A stretch of 64,000 bases of DNA, taken from Gluconobacter japonicus (lineage in GTDB: Bacteria; Pseudomonadota; Alphaproteobacteria; Acetobacterales; Acetobacteraceae). Within the stretch, counting starts at the first letter, position 1, and each line of letters starts with the position of its first letter. The DNA lies in contig NZ_BEWO01000003.1 of assembly GCF_002723975.1 (NCBI RefSeq), positions 62,001 to 126,000 of the forward strand. The letters run 5' to 3'. Below, one piece after another: positions 51,422 through 60,993 of the stretch. The position numbers were made by a program, and so were the translations under genes. The notes beneath the pieces are model-generated. The model was given only the letters and a program-made list of their open reading frames with translations, was not told where the DNA came from and did no database searches.

Positions 51422-52366
51422 GTGAAGAATGTGCTTATCGGTACATTCCTGCGGCGCGCTGGAGCACCAAGAATTCTGGGTATCATGCCCGGCCTGAGGA
51501 TCAATGATCCCCTTCTGGCAGCCGTACTGGATTTCGATACGCCGCTTCTTCTGTTGCATGAAGGAACGACACATGGTGAAGGCCCTGTCTGGGATGCCGA
51601 AGGAAACCGGTTGATCTGGTCAGATGTCATTTCCCGTCGATTGATGGCATGGCATCCGGACGGTCATGTCCACACGGTTCTTGATCCGACATGGTTCATC
51701 AATGGCAATGCCCTGCTCTCTGATGGGACAATGGCTCATTGTGAGCATGGCCGCCGGTGCATCAGTGTTTCCCACCCCGGAAAAGAGGCCCTGCCTCTCA
51801 TCACGCATTATCAGGGTGGAAGGCTGAATGCGCCCAATGACATCGTTGCAGGACCGCACGATACACTCTGGTTTACAGACCCCGTTTTCGGCATCACGTC
51901 CCCCCGCGAAGGGTACATCGCAGACCCCGAACTGCCTCATCGGAGCGTGTACCGATACCATCGGCCGAGTGCCACGCTGACCCGCATGGCGGATCTGGAT
52001 CAGCCAAATGGTCTGGCTTTTTCACCCGACGGCCATACACTGTATGTTTCGGATACGTCGCGGGCGATTGGCGGAGCCACGCACGCCATTCAGGCTTTTA
52101 CCGTTGCGGAAAACGGTACTCTTTCCGAAGAGCACCCTTTTTACAGCGTTGAACACGGTATTCCCGATGGATTGGCCGTGGATCAACGTGGCTGGATCTG
52201 GACGACGTCAGAGACCGGAATTCACATCCTGGACAGTTCAGGATGCCCTCTCGGCTTCATCCGACTCCCCTATACCCCGACCAACTGCACATTCGGCGGC
52301 TCTGACAACCGCCGCCTGTTCATCACCTGCAACCAGCACCTTCTGGCGCTGGATCTCAGGGATTAA
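51422..52366 (+). CDS. SMP-30/gluconolactonase family protein
   Basis: This 314 aa six-bladed propeller has the metal-binding Glu in HGEGPVWDAEGNRLIWSD, Asn-Asp pairs in GRLNAPNDIVAGPHDTLWFTDPVFG and FSPDGHTLYVSD, and GIPDGLAVDQRGWIWTTSETGI. It hydrolyses sugar lactones or related esters. It has no signal peptide, so it acts in the cytoplasm. The GTG start follows AGGAAAGAGG by seven bases. An internal ATG at 51485 is an alternative that removes 21 residues. Confidence 0.88.
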   Translation: MKNVLIGTFLRRAGAPRILGIMPGLRINDPLLAAVLDFDTPLLLLHEGTTHGEGPVWDAEGNRLIWSDVISRRLMAWHPDGHVHTVLDPTWFINGNALLSDGTMAHCEHGRRCISVSHPGKEALPLITHYQGGRLNAPNDIVAGPHDTLWFTDPVFGITSPREGYIADPELPHRSVYRYHRPSATLTRMADLDQPNGLAFSPDGHTLYVSDTSRAIGGATHAIQAFTVAENGTLSEEHPFYSVEHGIPDGLAVDQRGWIWTTSETGIHILDSSGCPLGFIRLPYTPTNCTFGGSDNRRLFITCNQHLLALDLRD

Positions 52367-52375
52367 ACCAGAAGA

Positions 52376-52837
52376 TTACTGAGACGTATCACAGGCCTTT
52401 TTTGACCCCGGAAAATCTGAACACCCAGCTTTTCCAACGCCCCACTGATAGTCCTTTTCGTCGCTCGCCATTCCGTTGGGCGTCACCTGCGTCATGACGG
52501 CGGACAGATCGGAGACACGCCCCGCCGTATATTTCAGTTCGATATATCCGTTGTAGGCACCCGGGTTTTTATTGGCGCTCTGGAAGTAGCGGGCCTTATG
52601 GTCCTTTCCGGGCACACCAAGGATCTGCGTCACCTGCGCGGGGGTTGCGTTCTGAAGGCTCCGAAGCAAGTCTTCCGTAAAGCTGCGACACGTCACATCC
52701 GGGCGCTCGTCTTCACCGGGAAGCGCTGTCCAGCATCCTTTCTGTCCAGGGAAACCAGATGCGGCGGAAGCGCTTTCCGCTGCGCAAAACAGGCTTCCTG
52801 CCACCAGCATGAAGCCCATTGCATGTTTTACTGTCAT
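52376..52837 (-). CDS. secreted hypothetical protein with four cysteines
   Basis: This protein of about 153 aa has a signal peptide (HAMGFMLVAGSLFCAAESASAA) and a mature part with four cysteines (GCWTALPG, VTCRSF, AGCSDF, KACDTS), which probably form two disulfides in the periplasm. The middle (SLQNATPAQVTQILGVPGKD and IELKYTAGRVSDL) resembles SmpA/BamE-like or DUF-type small folds, but I cannot assign a family. Two adjacent ATGs (52840, 52837) compete. The second has AGGA at the better distance of seven bases. Confidence 0.65.
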   Translation of the reverse strand: MTVKHAMGFMLVAGSLFCAAESASAASGFPGQKGCWTALPGEDERPDVTCRSFTEDLLRSLQNATPAQVTQILGVPGKDHKARYFQSANKNPGAYNGYIELKYTAGRVSDLSAVMTQVTPNGMASDEKDYQWGVGKAGCSDFPGSKKACDTSQ

Positions 52838-52898
52838 CATTCTGTCCTGCTCCCGCCAGTCCATTCATCCTCTGCCAGATCGGACCGGCAGGCCATTA

Positions 52899-54152
52899 TC
52901 AACTGGTACTCTTCGGATAAAGCCGATTGACCACCTTCTCCATCGTCAGCCCCTGCACAATGATTGTAAAGACCACCACGCCATAACACACCGGCAGGAG
53001 TGTCTCGCGAAGGCCCCCGGGAGGCAGCCCCAGAGCCAATGCCACGGAAATTCCCCCTCTCAGTCCGCCCCAGGTCAAAACACCGAGAGCTTTCCCACGC
53101 TCCCCCTTCCGCAAATGGACAGGCATGGTGGACAGAAAAACGCTCAGCCCCCTCACCACGACCGAAAGAGGAATGATGAGAAGGGTGGCCACCAGCGTCG
53201 GAAGATGTGGTGTGATTTCAAGAAGTTCGAACCCGATCAACAGAAACAGAAGCGCGTTCAGAATTTCATCAATCAGTCCCCAGAACGTCACCAGTTCCTG
53301 ACGGGAATGTTCAGGAATGGCACGCTTTCCGGCATCCGTCGCCAGCCACATCCCTGCCACCACGACGGCAATCGGCCCTGACATGTGCAAGGCACTGGCA
53401 AGGCTGTATGTCCCCGTCGCAAGCGCAAGCGAGGCCAAAAGATCAATCTGCATATCCTTGACGCCACGGATGATCTTCAGCGCAACCCAGCCAGACACAC
53501 CACCCAGCAGCCCACCTCCAACGGCTTCGATCAGAAACCGAACAACGAAATCGGTCATGGCGACACTCTGGGCCTCTCCCGTCGCGACACCGATCACCGT
53601 ACCAAAAATGACAACCCCCACACCGTCATTGAACAGGCTTTCACCCGCGAAAACGGCCTGTAATGAGTCCGGCAAACCCAGCCGGCGCAGCATCCCAACA
53701 ACGGAAACCGGGTCCGTGGGAGCGAGAATTGCTCCCAGTACAACACACCAACTGAATGGCACCTGCATGCCCAGCAGGGGAAAAACAAACCACGCTGCCA
53801 CGGCAAGAAGGGCGACAGCCAGAACCGTTCCAAAAATCGCAAGCGCTGCCACGGCTTTTCCGCGGGCGAGCAGAAGTCCCAGATTAACCTGCATGGCACC
53901 TGCAAACAGCAGGAAGGACAATGCCCCTTCAAGAAAAGTCTCGGGCAGATTGACCTGCCCGAGCAGCGAACGGGGAATATGCTGAAGGTCATAGCCGGGA
54001 ATCAGCGGGTTGATCAGCATGACCATCATCGAGATGACCATGGAAATCAGCAGGATACCAATTGTCATAGGCAGTTTGAGCAGGCGCTCGTTCAGCACAC
54101 CGAAACACGTCGCGCCCACCATCAGTAATGCAAAAAGCCCGAGTGAATTCAT
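52899..54152 (-). CDS. CPA1-family Na+/H+ antiporter (NhaP-like)
   Basis: This 417 aa polytopic membrane protein has about twelve helices. The antiporter core is VLGAILAPTDPVSVVGMLRRLGLPD and GESLFNDGVGVVIFGTVIGVA, with the conserved acidic residues of the ND/PTDP motifs, and LTWGGLRGGISVALALGLP. It exchanges sodium or potassium for protons. The start is the ATG at 54152, which has GGAG upstream. A longer frame from 54227 adds a charged, non-membrane extension. Confidence 0.9.
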   Translation of the reverse strand: MNSLGLFALLMVGATCFGVLNERLLKLPMTIGILLISMVISMMVMLINPLIPGYDLQHIPRSLLGQVNLPETFLEGALSFLLFAGAMQVNLGLLLARGKAVAALAIFGTVLAVALLAVAAWFVFPLLGMQVPFSWCVVLGAILAPTDPVSVVGMLRRLGLPDSLQAVFAGESLFNDGVGVVIFGTVIGVATGEAQSVAMTDFVVRFLIEAVGGGLLGGVSGWVALKIIRGVKDMQIDLLASLALATGTYSLASALHMSGPIAVVVAGMWLATDAGKRAIPEHSRQELVTFWGLIDEILNALLFLLIGFELLEITPHLPTLVATLLIIPLSVVVRGLSVFLSTMPVHLRKGERGKALGVLTWGGLRGGISVALALGLPPGGLRETLLPVCYGVVVFTIIVQGLTMEKVVNRLYPKSTS

Positions 54153-54295
54153 ATGCCCTGCTCCATCCTGCCCTGACTTTCCGCCGTCTGCCTGACCATC
54201 CATCCCGATCCGATCCGCATTTACCACTCACTGTCAGACACAGAAGCTTCTGTAACAAGCAGAGTTTCAATCGACAGATTTCAACATATCGCTGT

Positions 54296-55381
54296 TCAGG
54301 GTTTTACAGCGCCATTATTGTGAAGATACGGCAGTCGGTTCGCCAGAAAGCCGGTCACCGCCGCTTCCTCGGCAGATAACCCATGCTCTGGCGTTTCCAG
54401 AACATCCTGCGCCCGCTTCTGGAACGCCGCCCGCAGAGTTCCATCCAGATGGCCATCCACCACACAGGGGTTGATATAGCTTTTCCGACAGACGGCAGGC
54501 GTATTCCCTAACCGGGCAGCTACGGATTTCACAGCCTCGACAACCTGTTTCTTGGCTTTTGCCTTCGTATCGTAATCGCTGAACGCACAGAGTGTAACGG
54601 CCGCAAGCTGCGTGGCAGCCCAGGTCCGAAAATCCTTGGCCGTAATCTCTTCGCCTGTAATCGTCTGAAGATAAGCGTTCACGTCCTGCGAATGAACTTC
54701 ATGGCGCGCGCCATCTTCGTCCAGATACTGAAACAGACGTTGCCCCGGCAGATCTTCCAGTCGGGAGACAAGTCGCGCCAGACGCGTATCAGACAGATCT
54801 AGATGCTGCTCGATGCCGTGCTTGGCGCGGAAGTCAAACGTGACGTGCTTTCCACTCACATCCACATGCCGATGGCGAAGGGTTGTAAGACCATAGCTTT
54901 TATTCTCACGCGCATAGCGGTCATTGCCAATCCGCGCCATCGTCCGTTCCATGATGAAGACAATTGCAGCCAGAACACGGTCCCGATCCAGCTTCTTGCG
55001 CGCCAGATCCTTGGCAACCTGCGCTCGTACCGCAGGAAGTTTCTCGCTGAACACGAGCATCCGATCAAACTTCGCAAGATCCCGCGTTTCGCGCCATTTG
55101 GGATGATAGCGATACTGCAACCGTCCGCGCGCATCCGTGCCCACGGCCTGCAGATGCCCCTCAGGGTCCGTACAGATCCACACATCCTGATAGGCCGGCG
55201 GAATACCAAGGCGTTTCAAACGATTAATGACGTCCTGATCGGCAATACGCGCCCCAGCAGGATCGTAATAAGCAAATCCTTTGCCAGCACGCTTGCGCGT
55301 AATCCCCGGCTCCGTCCGGTCAACATAGTGAAGCCCTGCGCGTCTGGCCTGTTTCTGCTCTGGTGAAAGTCGTGCCGTCAC
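54296..55381 (-). CDS. type IB DNA topoisomerase
   Basis: This 361 aa poxvirus-type topoisomerase IB relaxes supercoils by a 3'-phosphotyrosine intermediate. Visible elements are RLGIPPAYQDVWICTDPEGHLQAVGTDARGRLQYRYHP in the N-terminal clamp, RVLAAIVFIMERTMARIGNDRYARENKSYGLTTLRHRHV, KHVTFDFRAKHG, FRTWAATQLAAV and the active-site tyrosine in PAVCRKSYINP. These enzymes are common in alphaproteobacteria in addition to TopA and gyrase. It appears monocistronic. Confidence 0.93.
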   Translation of the reverse strand: MTARLSPEQKQARRAGLHYVDRTEPGITRKRAGKGFAYYDPAGARIADQDVINRLKRLGIPPAYQDVWICTDPEGHLQAVGTDARGRLQYRYHPKWRETRDLAKFDRMLVFSEKLPAVRAQVAKDLARKKLDRDRVLAAIVFIMERTMARIGNDRYARENKSYGLTTLRHRHVDVSGKHVTFDFRAKHGIEQHLDLSDTRLARLVSRLEDLPGQRLFQYLDEDGARHEVHSQDVNAYLQTITGEEITAKDFRTWAATQLAAVTLCAFSDYDTKAKAKKQVVEAVKSVAARLGNTPAVCRKSYINPCVVDGHLDGTLRAAFQKRAQDVLETPEHGLSAEEAAVTGFLANRLPYLHNNGAVKP

Positions 55382-55537
55382 AAATCTGCGCCCCTGTCCG
55401 TCCGCCTGTAACAGCGTGCTTCAGCAACGGGAGTTTCGTCAGATCCGCTTACGGTTCCTTATACTTCCTGACATGACACTCACCCTTTCAAAGGCGACGT
55501 AGAAAGGAACGATTTTCAGAGCAGGGAAAGCATTGTC

Positions 55538-55753
55538 ATGAAGCGACTATTGTGGGGATGCAGCCTACTCCTGCTCGCAGGCTGCGCCTCTCATCCACCG
55601 TCTGACATGTCAGAGACTGCCGATGGCGGGGATGGTGCGTCCTATACTCAAACGGCTGGCGGCCCAGGGGGAGGACATGGCGGCGGCAATAACATCTGGT
55701 CAGACGTCTTCCGCACCGCGCTGCAAACCGGAATGGGCTTCGTCCATCACTAA
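55538..55753 (+). CDS. small lipoprotein
   Basis: This 71 aa protein has a lipoprotein signal (RLLWGCSLLLLAGCAS) with the lipobox Leu-Ala-Gly-Cys. The short mature part has a GGPGGGHGGGNN low-complexity stretch and an amphipathic end (WSDVFRTALQTGMGFVHH). It is an orphan gene, convergent with the GST gene. Short Gly-His-rich lipoproteins of this kind are widespread without assigned roles. Confidence 0.65.
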   Translation: MKRLLWGCSLLLLAGCASHPPSDMSETADGGDGASYTQTAGGPGGGHGGGNNIWSDVFRTALQTGMGFVHH

Positions 55754-55768
55754 ACGAAGCCAAAAGCC

Positions 55769-56425
55769 TTACTTGTCTTCGTAAGACAGTCGCCACTCAA
55801 CGGGTTCGACATTTGCCAAAGCGTACCATTCCTGCATGAGGGGATGAGCCAACAACGTGTGCACCCATGTCTTTACGACCGGATCGACATCCAGCTGATA
55901 GGTATGAATGCGGATTGCGACAGGCGCATACATGCAGTCCGCAACCGTCAGGCTGCCACCGAACAGGTAAGGCGTGGCCGTACCAGACCGCAGAAGCGCG
56001 CCCTTCAGCGTCTCGCTCAGCAGAACAATATCCTTAGCAAGATCTTCGCTGATCTCTGCGAGAGGTGCAGGAACGCGCTCCACATCCATCGGACAATTCT
56101 GACGGATCGGGCGGAAACCGGCATGCATCTGCGCGCTGATGCTCCGGGCATGGGCCCGCACCACACGGTCCTGCGGCCAAAGAGTGGGCTCATACTCAGC
56201 GCAGTATTCGCAGATGGCCAGACTTTCCCAGACATTAGCGCCGTCATGCTGAAGATACGGCACCAGTTTGTTGGGAGACAGCGCGTGAATTTCCGTGGTC
56301 TTGCCACCGCCCTTGAGAGCAATGACCTTTTCTTCCACGTCCAGCTTCGCCAGTTTAACGGCCAGCCAGCCTCGCAGGGACCAAGACGAATAACGCCGCG
56401 ATCCGATCAGAAGTGTCCCCGCCAT
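55769..56425 (-). CDS. glutathione S-transferase family protein
   Basis: This 218 aa protein has an N-terminal thioredoxin-like domain (LLIGSRRYSSWSLRGWLAVKLAKLDVEEK), with Ser-Ser-Trp-Ser as the probable glutathione-contacting motif, and SPNKLVPYLQHDGANVWESLAICEY for the cis-Pro and Glu-Ser gamma-glutamate contacts. The C-terminal helical domain follows. The substrate is unknown. It ends the minus-strand run that includes mnmA, two bases after the mnmA stop, so it may be read through from that operon. Confidence 0.88.
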   Translation of the reverse strand: MAGTLLIGSRRYSSWSLRGWLAVKLAKLDVEEKVIALKGGGKTTEIHALSPNKLVPYLQHDGANVWESLAICEYCAEYEPTLWPQDRVVRAHARSISAQMHAGFRPIRQNCPMDVERVPAPLAEISEDLAKDIVLLSETLKGALLRSGTATPYLFGGSLTVADCMYAPVAIRIHTYQLDVDPVVKTWVHTLLAHPLMQEWYALANVEPVEWRLSYEDK

Positions 56426-56427
56426 AT

Positions 56428-57510
56428 TTACGCTCCCGCCAGAATAAACCCGCCGCCCAAAACACGGCTTCCATCATACAGAACGCACGCCTGACCCGGC
56501 GCTGGCATGGCGGGTTCCGTCAATTCAACAAGCGCCTCACCATTAGCCAATGGCTTCACAACCGCCTCCCGGAGCTTCTCACGGGCGCGGATCTGGACGC
56601 CGCAGGAAACACCTTCAGGCGGCGCATCCATCAGCCAGTTCATATCCCGCAGACGGATTGTCTTGCGCGTCTCGACTTCAGTCGCCTGAACGCGCGGTCC
56701 AACGACAATCCGGCGCTTGGGTACATCAATCCGCGTCACCATCTGGCGCTCGCCAACGGCCGTATGGATGTCTCCCAGCCGCTTGCTCTGGCCGACCGTA
56801 TAGCGCGCAACACCCTCATGATGCCCAAGGACATTGCCCTGTTCATCCACGATTTCGCCCTCACCCCGAATTTCGGGACGAAGCTTTTCTACGATATCGA
56901 CGTAAGACCCGCTTGGGACGAAACAGATGTCCTGACTGTCCGGCTTGGCCGCGATTTCGAGCCCAAGCTCCTGCGCCAGTTCACGCACATGCGCCTTGTC
57001 CGGCATCTCGCCCAGCGGGAAGCGCAGATAATCGAGCTGATCTTTTGTCGTCGCAAACAGGAACCAGGTCTGGTCCCGTTCCGCATCAACCGGCCGGTGC
57101 ATTTCCGCACCATCCGGGCCTTCCACGCGCCGGACATAATGCCCGGTCGCCATGGCTTCACAGCCCAGATCACGAGCCATACCCAGAAGATCCGTAAACT
57201 TCACGCCCTGATTGCAGGCCACGCACGGCACGGGCGTTTCCCCGCGCGCATAGGCGTCCGCGAAGTTCTCGATCACGCTGTCCCGAAAGCGGCTTTCCGC
57301 ATCAATGACGTAATGCGGAAAATCCAGCTTATCCGCCACGGCGCGGGCATCCATGATGTCGCGCCCGGCACAGCACGCACCCGGCTTCGACGCCTGACCG
57401 TGATCGTAAAGCTGGAGTGTCGCGCCAATCACCTCGTGGCCCTGCCGTTTCAAAAGCGCGGCCACTACGGAGCTGTCCACGCCTCCCGACATGGCAACGA
57501 GGATACGCAT
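56428..57510 (-). CDS. mnmA: tRNA-specific 2-thiouridylase
   Basis: This enzyme adds sulfur to the wobble uridine of tRNA for Lys, Glu and Gln. The 360 aa protein has the PP-loop MSGGVDSSVVAALL for ATP. PCVACNQGVKF and DSQDICFVPSGSY hold the two catalytic cysteines. The C-terminal barrel has RVQATEVETRKTIRLRDMNWL. The sulfur donor chain begins at a cysteine desulfurase, and two such genes lie immediately upstream in the same operon. It follows the ferredoxin gene by five bases. Confidence 0.96.
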   Translation of the reverse strand: MRILVAMSGGVDSSVVAALLKRQGHEVIGATLQLYDHGQASKPGACCAGRDIMDARAVADKLDFPHYVIDAESRFRDSVIENFADAYARGETPVPCVACNQGVKFTDLLGMARDLGCEAMATGHYVRRVEGPDGAEMHRPVDAERDQTWFLFATTKDQLDYLRFPLGEMPDKAHVRELAQELGLEIAAKPDSQDICFVPSGSYVDIVEKLRPEIRGEGEIVDEQGNVLGHHEGVARYTVGQSKRLGDIHTAVGERQMVTRIDVPKRRIVVGPRVQATEVETRKTIRLRDMNWLMDAPPEGVSCGVQIRAREKLREAVVKPLANGEALVELTEPAMPAPGQACVLYDGSRVLGGGFILAGA

Positions 57511-57515
57511 GGTCT

Positions 57516-57830
57516 TCAGCCCGCCTTCGGAAGCTGAACAGTCAGGCCATTCAGGTCTTCGGTCATGACAATCTGGCAGCCCAGACGCGACGTCTGCTCC
57601 AGGCCGAACGCCAGATCGAGCATGTCTTCTTCATCGTCGGTCGGCTCGGACAGCTTGCCAGCCCATTCCGGGTCCACGATCACATGACAGGTGGCGCAGG
57701 CCAGCGAACCCTCACAGGCACCTTCAAGGTCAATGTCGTGCTTGTGGGCGATTTCCAGCACCGACAGGCCGACAGGGGCGTCAACTTCACGGCGGGAACC
57801 GTCACGTTCGATAAAGGTCATCTTGGGCAT
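57516..57830 (-). CDS. [2Fe-2S] ferredoxin
   Basis: This adrenodoxin-like ferredoxin of 104 aa has the cluster motif C-x5-C-x2-C in [10 protein letters not shown], with the fourth cysteine in [28 protein letters not shown] is the usual acidic partner-binding region. It belongs to the type that supplies electrons for Fe-S cluster assembly, as its place between cysteine desulfurase and mnmA suggests. Sixteen bases separate it from the desulfurase stop. Confidence 0.93.
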   Translation of the reverse strand: MPKMTFIERDGSRREVDAPVGLSVLEIAHKHDIDLEGACEGSLACATCHVIVDPEWAGKLSEPTDDEEDMLDLAFGLEQTSRLGCQIVMTEDLNGLTVQLPKAG

Positions 57831-57846
57831 GGGCTGTCCGTCTTTT

Positions 57847-58995
57847 TCAGTCTCTTGAAGGTTGGCAGGTACGGACAGCTTCGATCAAAAGAGCCGCCGC
57901 ACGGTCAATACCGGGCTTGGAGGTAGAGCGTCCGACCGACAGGCGCAAGCACCGCGATGCTTTCTCTGCAGAAAGTCCCATCGCCGTCAGCACATAGGAC
58001 GGGGTAATTTCCGCGGCCGAGCAGGCCGATCCTGTAGACATAGCAACGTCCGGAACGTGTTCAAGGATGTCCGTCGCCCGAACGCCATCCGGCAGACAGA
58101 TATTCAGTGCGCCGGGTAAACGTGTGATCTCGCCACCATTCAGTTCGCAGTCCGGGAGCGCCGTTTTAATCTGGCACCAGAGATCATTGCGAAGAGCAGA
58201 AATCTGCTGAATATCAGCCTCAAGCCTCTGTGCGGCCAGCTCCGCTGCTTTCCCGAAACCGACAATCAGAGGCGTGGGCAGTGTCCCCGAACGAAACGCG
58301 CGTTCTTGTCCCCCACCAGAAAAAAGTGGCTGCAATCGCACGCGAGGCCGACGCCGCACATACAACGCACCAATCCCTTTTGGACCATACATTTTGTGCG
58401 CGGAAAAAGAGGCAAGATCGACGTCCGTCAGTGAGACAGGAAGCTTCCCGGCCATCTGCGCCATATCGGTGTGAAACAGGGCACCTGCCCCCCGTACGAT
58501 TCGTGACAGAGCCGGAATATCCTGCAACACGCCTGTCTCGTTATTGGCTGCCATGATGCTTACGAGCAGGGTTGGCACCGCCAGAGCATTCTGAAGCTCA
58601 GCAGGATCAACCCGCCCTTGGGAATCTACCCCCAGAATGACAGGCTCGACCCCTTCCGCTTCCAGATCCCGGACGGACTCCAGAACGCATTTATGCTCCG
58701 TGGCGACCGTAATAACCCGGCGGCGCTCATCACCCATCCGCCTGAAATGTCGAACCGCGCCTTTGATGGCGAGGTTATTGGCTTCGGTCGCGCCAGACGT
58801 GAACACCAGTTCGCGCGCTTCCACCCCCAACAGGTCAGCCACACTCTGCCGCGCCCGCTCAACAGCCTGAGCCGCCTTCTGCCCCGGACCATGCACACTG
58901 TGCGGATTGCCATAATCCTCGGCAAACCACGGCAACATTGCGTCAACGACAGCCGGATCACAGGGCGTGGTTGAAAAGTAATCCAGATAGATCAT
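57847..58995 (-). CDS. cysteine desulfurase (second of a tandem pair)
   Basis: This PLP enzyme of 382 aa removes sulfur from cysteine as a protein-bound persulfide. [44 protein letters not shown], the Schiff-base Lys in [17 protein letters not shown] and the mobile catalytic-cysteine loop [22 protein letters not shown] identify the IscS/NifS (group I) type. The ATG lies within the stop of the upstream desulfurase gene (ATGA), so the two are coupled. Sulfur from it probably feeds MnmA and the cluster machinery. Confidence 0.93.
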   Translation of the reverse strand: MIYLDYFSTTPCDPAVVDAMLPWFAEDYGNPHSVHGPGQKAAQAVERARQSVADLLGVEARELVFTSGATEANNLAIKGAVRHFRRMGDERRRVITVATEHKCVLESVRDLEAEGVEPVILGVDSQGRVDPAELQNALAVPTLLVSIMAANNETGVLQDIPALSRIVRGAGALFHTDMAQMAGKLPVSLTDVDLASFSAHKMYGPKGIGALYVRRRPRVRLQPLFSGGGQERAFRSGTLPTPLIVGFGKAAELAAQRLEADIQQISALRNDLWCQIKTALPDCELNGGEITRLPGALNICLPDGVRATDILEHVPDVAMSTGSACSAAEITPSYVLTAMGLSAEKASRCLRLSVGRSTSKPGIDRAAALLIEAVRTCQPSRD

Positions 58996-60089
58996 GACTC
59001 AACCTTCCGCAGACGCGCCGCCATGCGCTCGTAGGCAAGACAGAACGCCACAACCTGCTCTTCCCGAACATTCCAGGGCAACGACACACGGATGGCCTGA
59101 CTGGCGCCAGTCGTTTCTCCCATGGCGGTCAGAACATGCGATGCCGAGACTTTTCCGGAGGAACAGGCCGACCCGGCAGAGACGCAGAACCCCTCCAGAT
59201 CCAGCGTCATAAGCTGCACCTGAGCCGCAACACCATCCAGAATGAGGCAGCTCGTATTCGGCAACCGCGGAGCCCCACGACCGGCAACACGCGCCCCAGC
59301 CTCCATAGCCGTCTGCTCGACACGTTCCCGCAGACGATCAACAGCGCTCCAATCCTGCTTCTGCGCCTCTTCGAATGCTGTCGCCATCCCAAGAATTGCA
59401 GGGATCGCCTGTGTCCCTCCACGGCGCCCACGTTCCTGACCTCCACCAATCATCAGCGCATCAATCGGCTCATCCTGCGGCAGAAGCAGTGCCCCCGCTC
59501 CCTTTGGGCCTCCCATCTTGTGACCGGACAGGGCGACACTGCACTCCGTCAAGTCAAACGGAACACGCCCGGCGCTCTGAACAGCATCAACATGCAGATG
59601 CGCACCCGAGTCGCGGCAGAGTGTTGCCACATCGCGCAACGGTGACAGGACACCGGTTTCGTTGTTGGCGGACATCACGCACACCAATGTCGGCACACCA
59701 TCGGACAGTTTTTTCCGCAGGTATTCGAGGTCCAGAACACCCTCTTTGCTTACGGGAATGATGTCCGCCTCAGGAGCGGCCTTGCGCACCGCGTCATGTT
59801 CCGTTGCACCGATCAGAATACGCCGCCCACGACCGAATGCATGAATGGCCATCGCATCAGCCTCGGTGCCCCCGGACGTAAACACGCAAGTCCCGGAAAT
59901 CCGCCCGAAACCGGCACTGATCCGGCTTCGGGCATTTTCCAGAAACCGCCTGGCCTCACGCCCCTCCGCATGGACGGAAGACGGATTGCCAGACAGCATC
60001 AATCCTTCCAGCACAGTCTCCCTCGCCGCGGGGCGCAAAGGCTCGGTTGCATTGGCATCAAGATAGGTCGGAGCGGATGCGTTCGTCAT
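58992..60089 (-). CDS. cysteine desulfurase-like protein (first of a tandem pair)
   Basis: This 365 aa enzyme is of the same NifS/IscS type, with YLDANATEPLRPAARETVLEG, VLFGAT-like EHDAV, the PLP Lys in VALSGHKMGGPKGAGALLL and the active cysteine in VSAGSACSSGKVSASHVL. It is distinct from the downstream desulfurase at many positions, so it is not a recent duplicate. The start is the ATG at 60089, after AGGG. A longer frame to 60296 lacks conserved sequence. Division of labour between the pair is unknown. Confidence 0.88.
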   Translation of the reverse strand: MTNASAPTYLDANATEPLRPAARETVLEGLMLSGNPSSVHAEGREARRFLENARSRISAGFGRISGTCVFTSGGTEADAMAIHAFGRGRRILIGATEHDAVRKAAPEADIIPVSKEGVLDLEYLRKKLSDGVPTLVCVMSANNETGVLSPLRDVATLCRDSGAHLHVDAVQSAGRVPFDLTECSVALSGHKMGGPKGAGALLLPQDEPIDALMIGGGQERGRRGGTQAIPAILGMATAFEEAQKQDWSAVDRLRERVEQTAMEAGARVAGRGAPRLPNTSCLILDGVAAQVQLMTLDLEGFCVSAGSACSSGKVSASHVLTAMGETTGASQAIRVSLPWNVREEQVVAFCLAYERMAARLRKVES

Positions 60090-60226
60090 GTTCCCTAGAT
60101 CGTGCAGAGTTGCAGGAATCGCAATCCCGAGTCGATTTTGGTGGAAATTCGGGCTTTCAACTCGATATACAGACGCCCACCGGAAGGCAGGGCCGTAATC
60201 CTGCCGGACATAGAGCGAGAGTATAC

Positions 60227-60892
60227 ATGCCTGAAGTGATGTTCGCCGGCCCAGATGGCCGGCTTGAGGGTCGTTACCACCATTCCAGCGAACCAAACGC
60301 TCCCCTCGCCCTGGTGCTGCATCCCCATCCGCTCCACGGCGGCACCATGAATAACCGCATTACCTACACGATGTATCGCAGCTTCGAGAAGATGGGCTTC
60401 TCGGTCATGCGCTACAATTCGCGCGGCGTTGGCCGTTCGCAGGGCCGCTACGACGGTGGCATCGGTGAGATCTCCGATGCAGCTGCTGCCCTTGACTGGA
60501 TGCAGATGGTCAACCCGAACTCCAGCGAACTGTGGATCGCCGGATATTCGTTCGGTGCGTTCGTCGGCATGCAGCTTTTGATGCGTCGTCCGGAAATCAG
60601 CGGCTGGATCAGCGTTGCTCCTCCGGCCAATGACTATGACTTCGGCTTCCTCGCGCCCTGCCCCTGCGGTGGCCTGATGATTGCCGGCGGCAAGGACGAA
60701 ATGGCGCCAGAGCCGGGTATCCGCAAGCTGGTGGACAAGCTGAACACGCAGAAGAACGTGACGGTCGATTATCGTATCTTCGACGATGCCGACCATATCT
60801 TCGCCAAACAGGCTGACCGCGTTGGTGAAGCACTGGAAGATCATGTCATGACCATGCGCGGCCGCAAGGCTCTCGCACTGGCTGCTGACTGA
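60227..60892 (+). CDS. alpha/beta hydrolase
   Basis: This 221 aa hydrolase has LVLHPHPLHGGTMNNRITYTMYRSFEKMGFSVMRYNSRGVGRSQG, the nucleophile elbow GYSFGAFVG, an Asp turn in AGGKDEM and a His in DDADHIFAK. This is the compact type often annotated dienelactone-hydrolase-like or DUF-type. The start is the ATG at 60227; in-frame sequence to 60047 is shared with the divergent desulfurase gene and is not conserved in character. It is closed by the terminator at 60917-60955. Its substrate is unknown. Confidence 0.88.
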   Translation: MPEVMFAGPDGRLEGRYHHSSEPNAPLALVLHPHPLHGGTMNNRITYTMYRSFEKMGFSVMRYNSRGVGRSQGRYDGGIGEISDAAAALDWMQMVNPNSSELWIAGYSFGAFVGMQLLMRRPEISGWISVAPPANDYDFGFLAPCPCGGLMIAGGKDEMAPEPGIRKLVDKLNTQKNVTVDYRIFDDADHIFAKQADRVGEALEDHVMTMRGRKALALAAD

Positions 60893-60916
60893 ACACATCT
60901 GACAGTCTCATGAAGA

Positions 60917-60955
60917 AAAAGGCCTGCGCCCTCCGGGACGCGGGCCTTTTCTTTT
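60917..60955 (+). terminator. intrinsic terminator after the alpha/beta hydrolase gene
   Basis: AAAAGGCCTGCG pairs with CGCGGGCCTTTT (60917-60928 with 60939-60950, one G-T pair). CTTTT follows, giving a strong T-rich end. Confidence 0.9.
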
Positions 60956-60993
60956 AAGACTCTTGATAAGACTGTTGCCGGTTCATACACATT

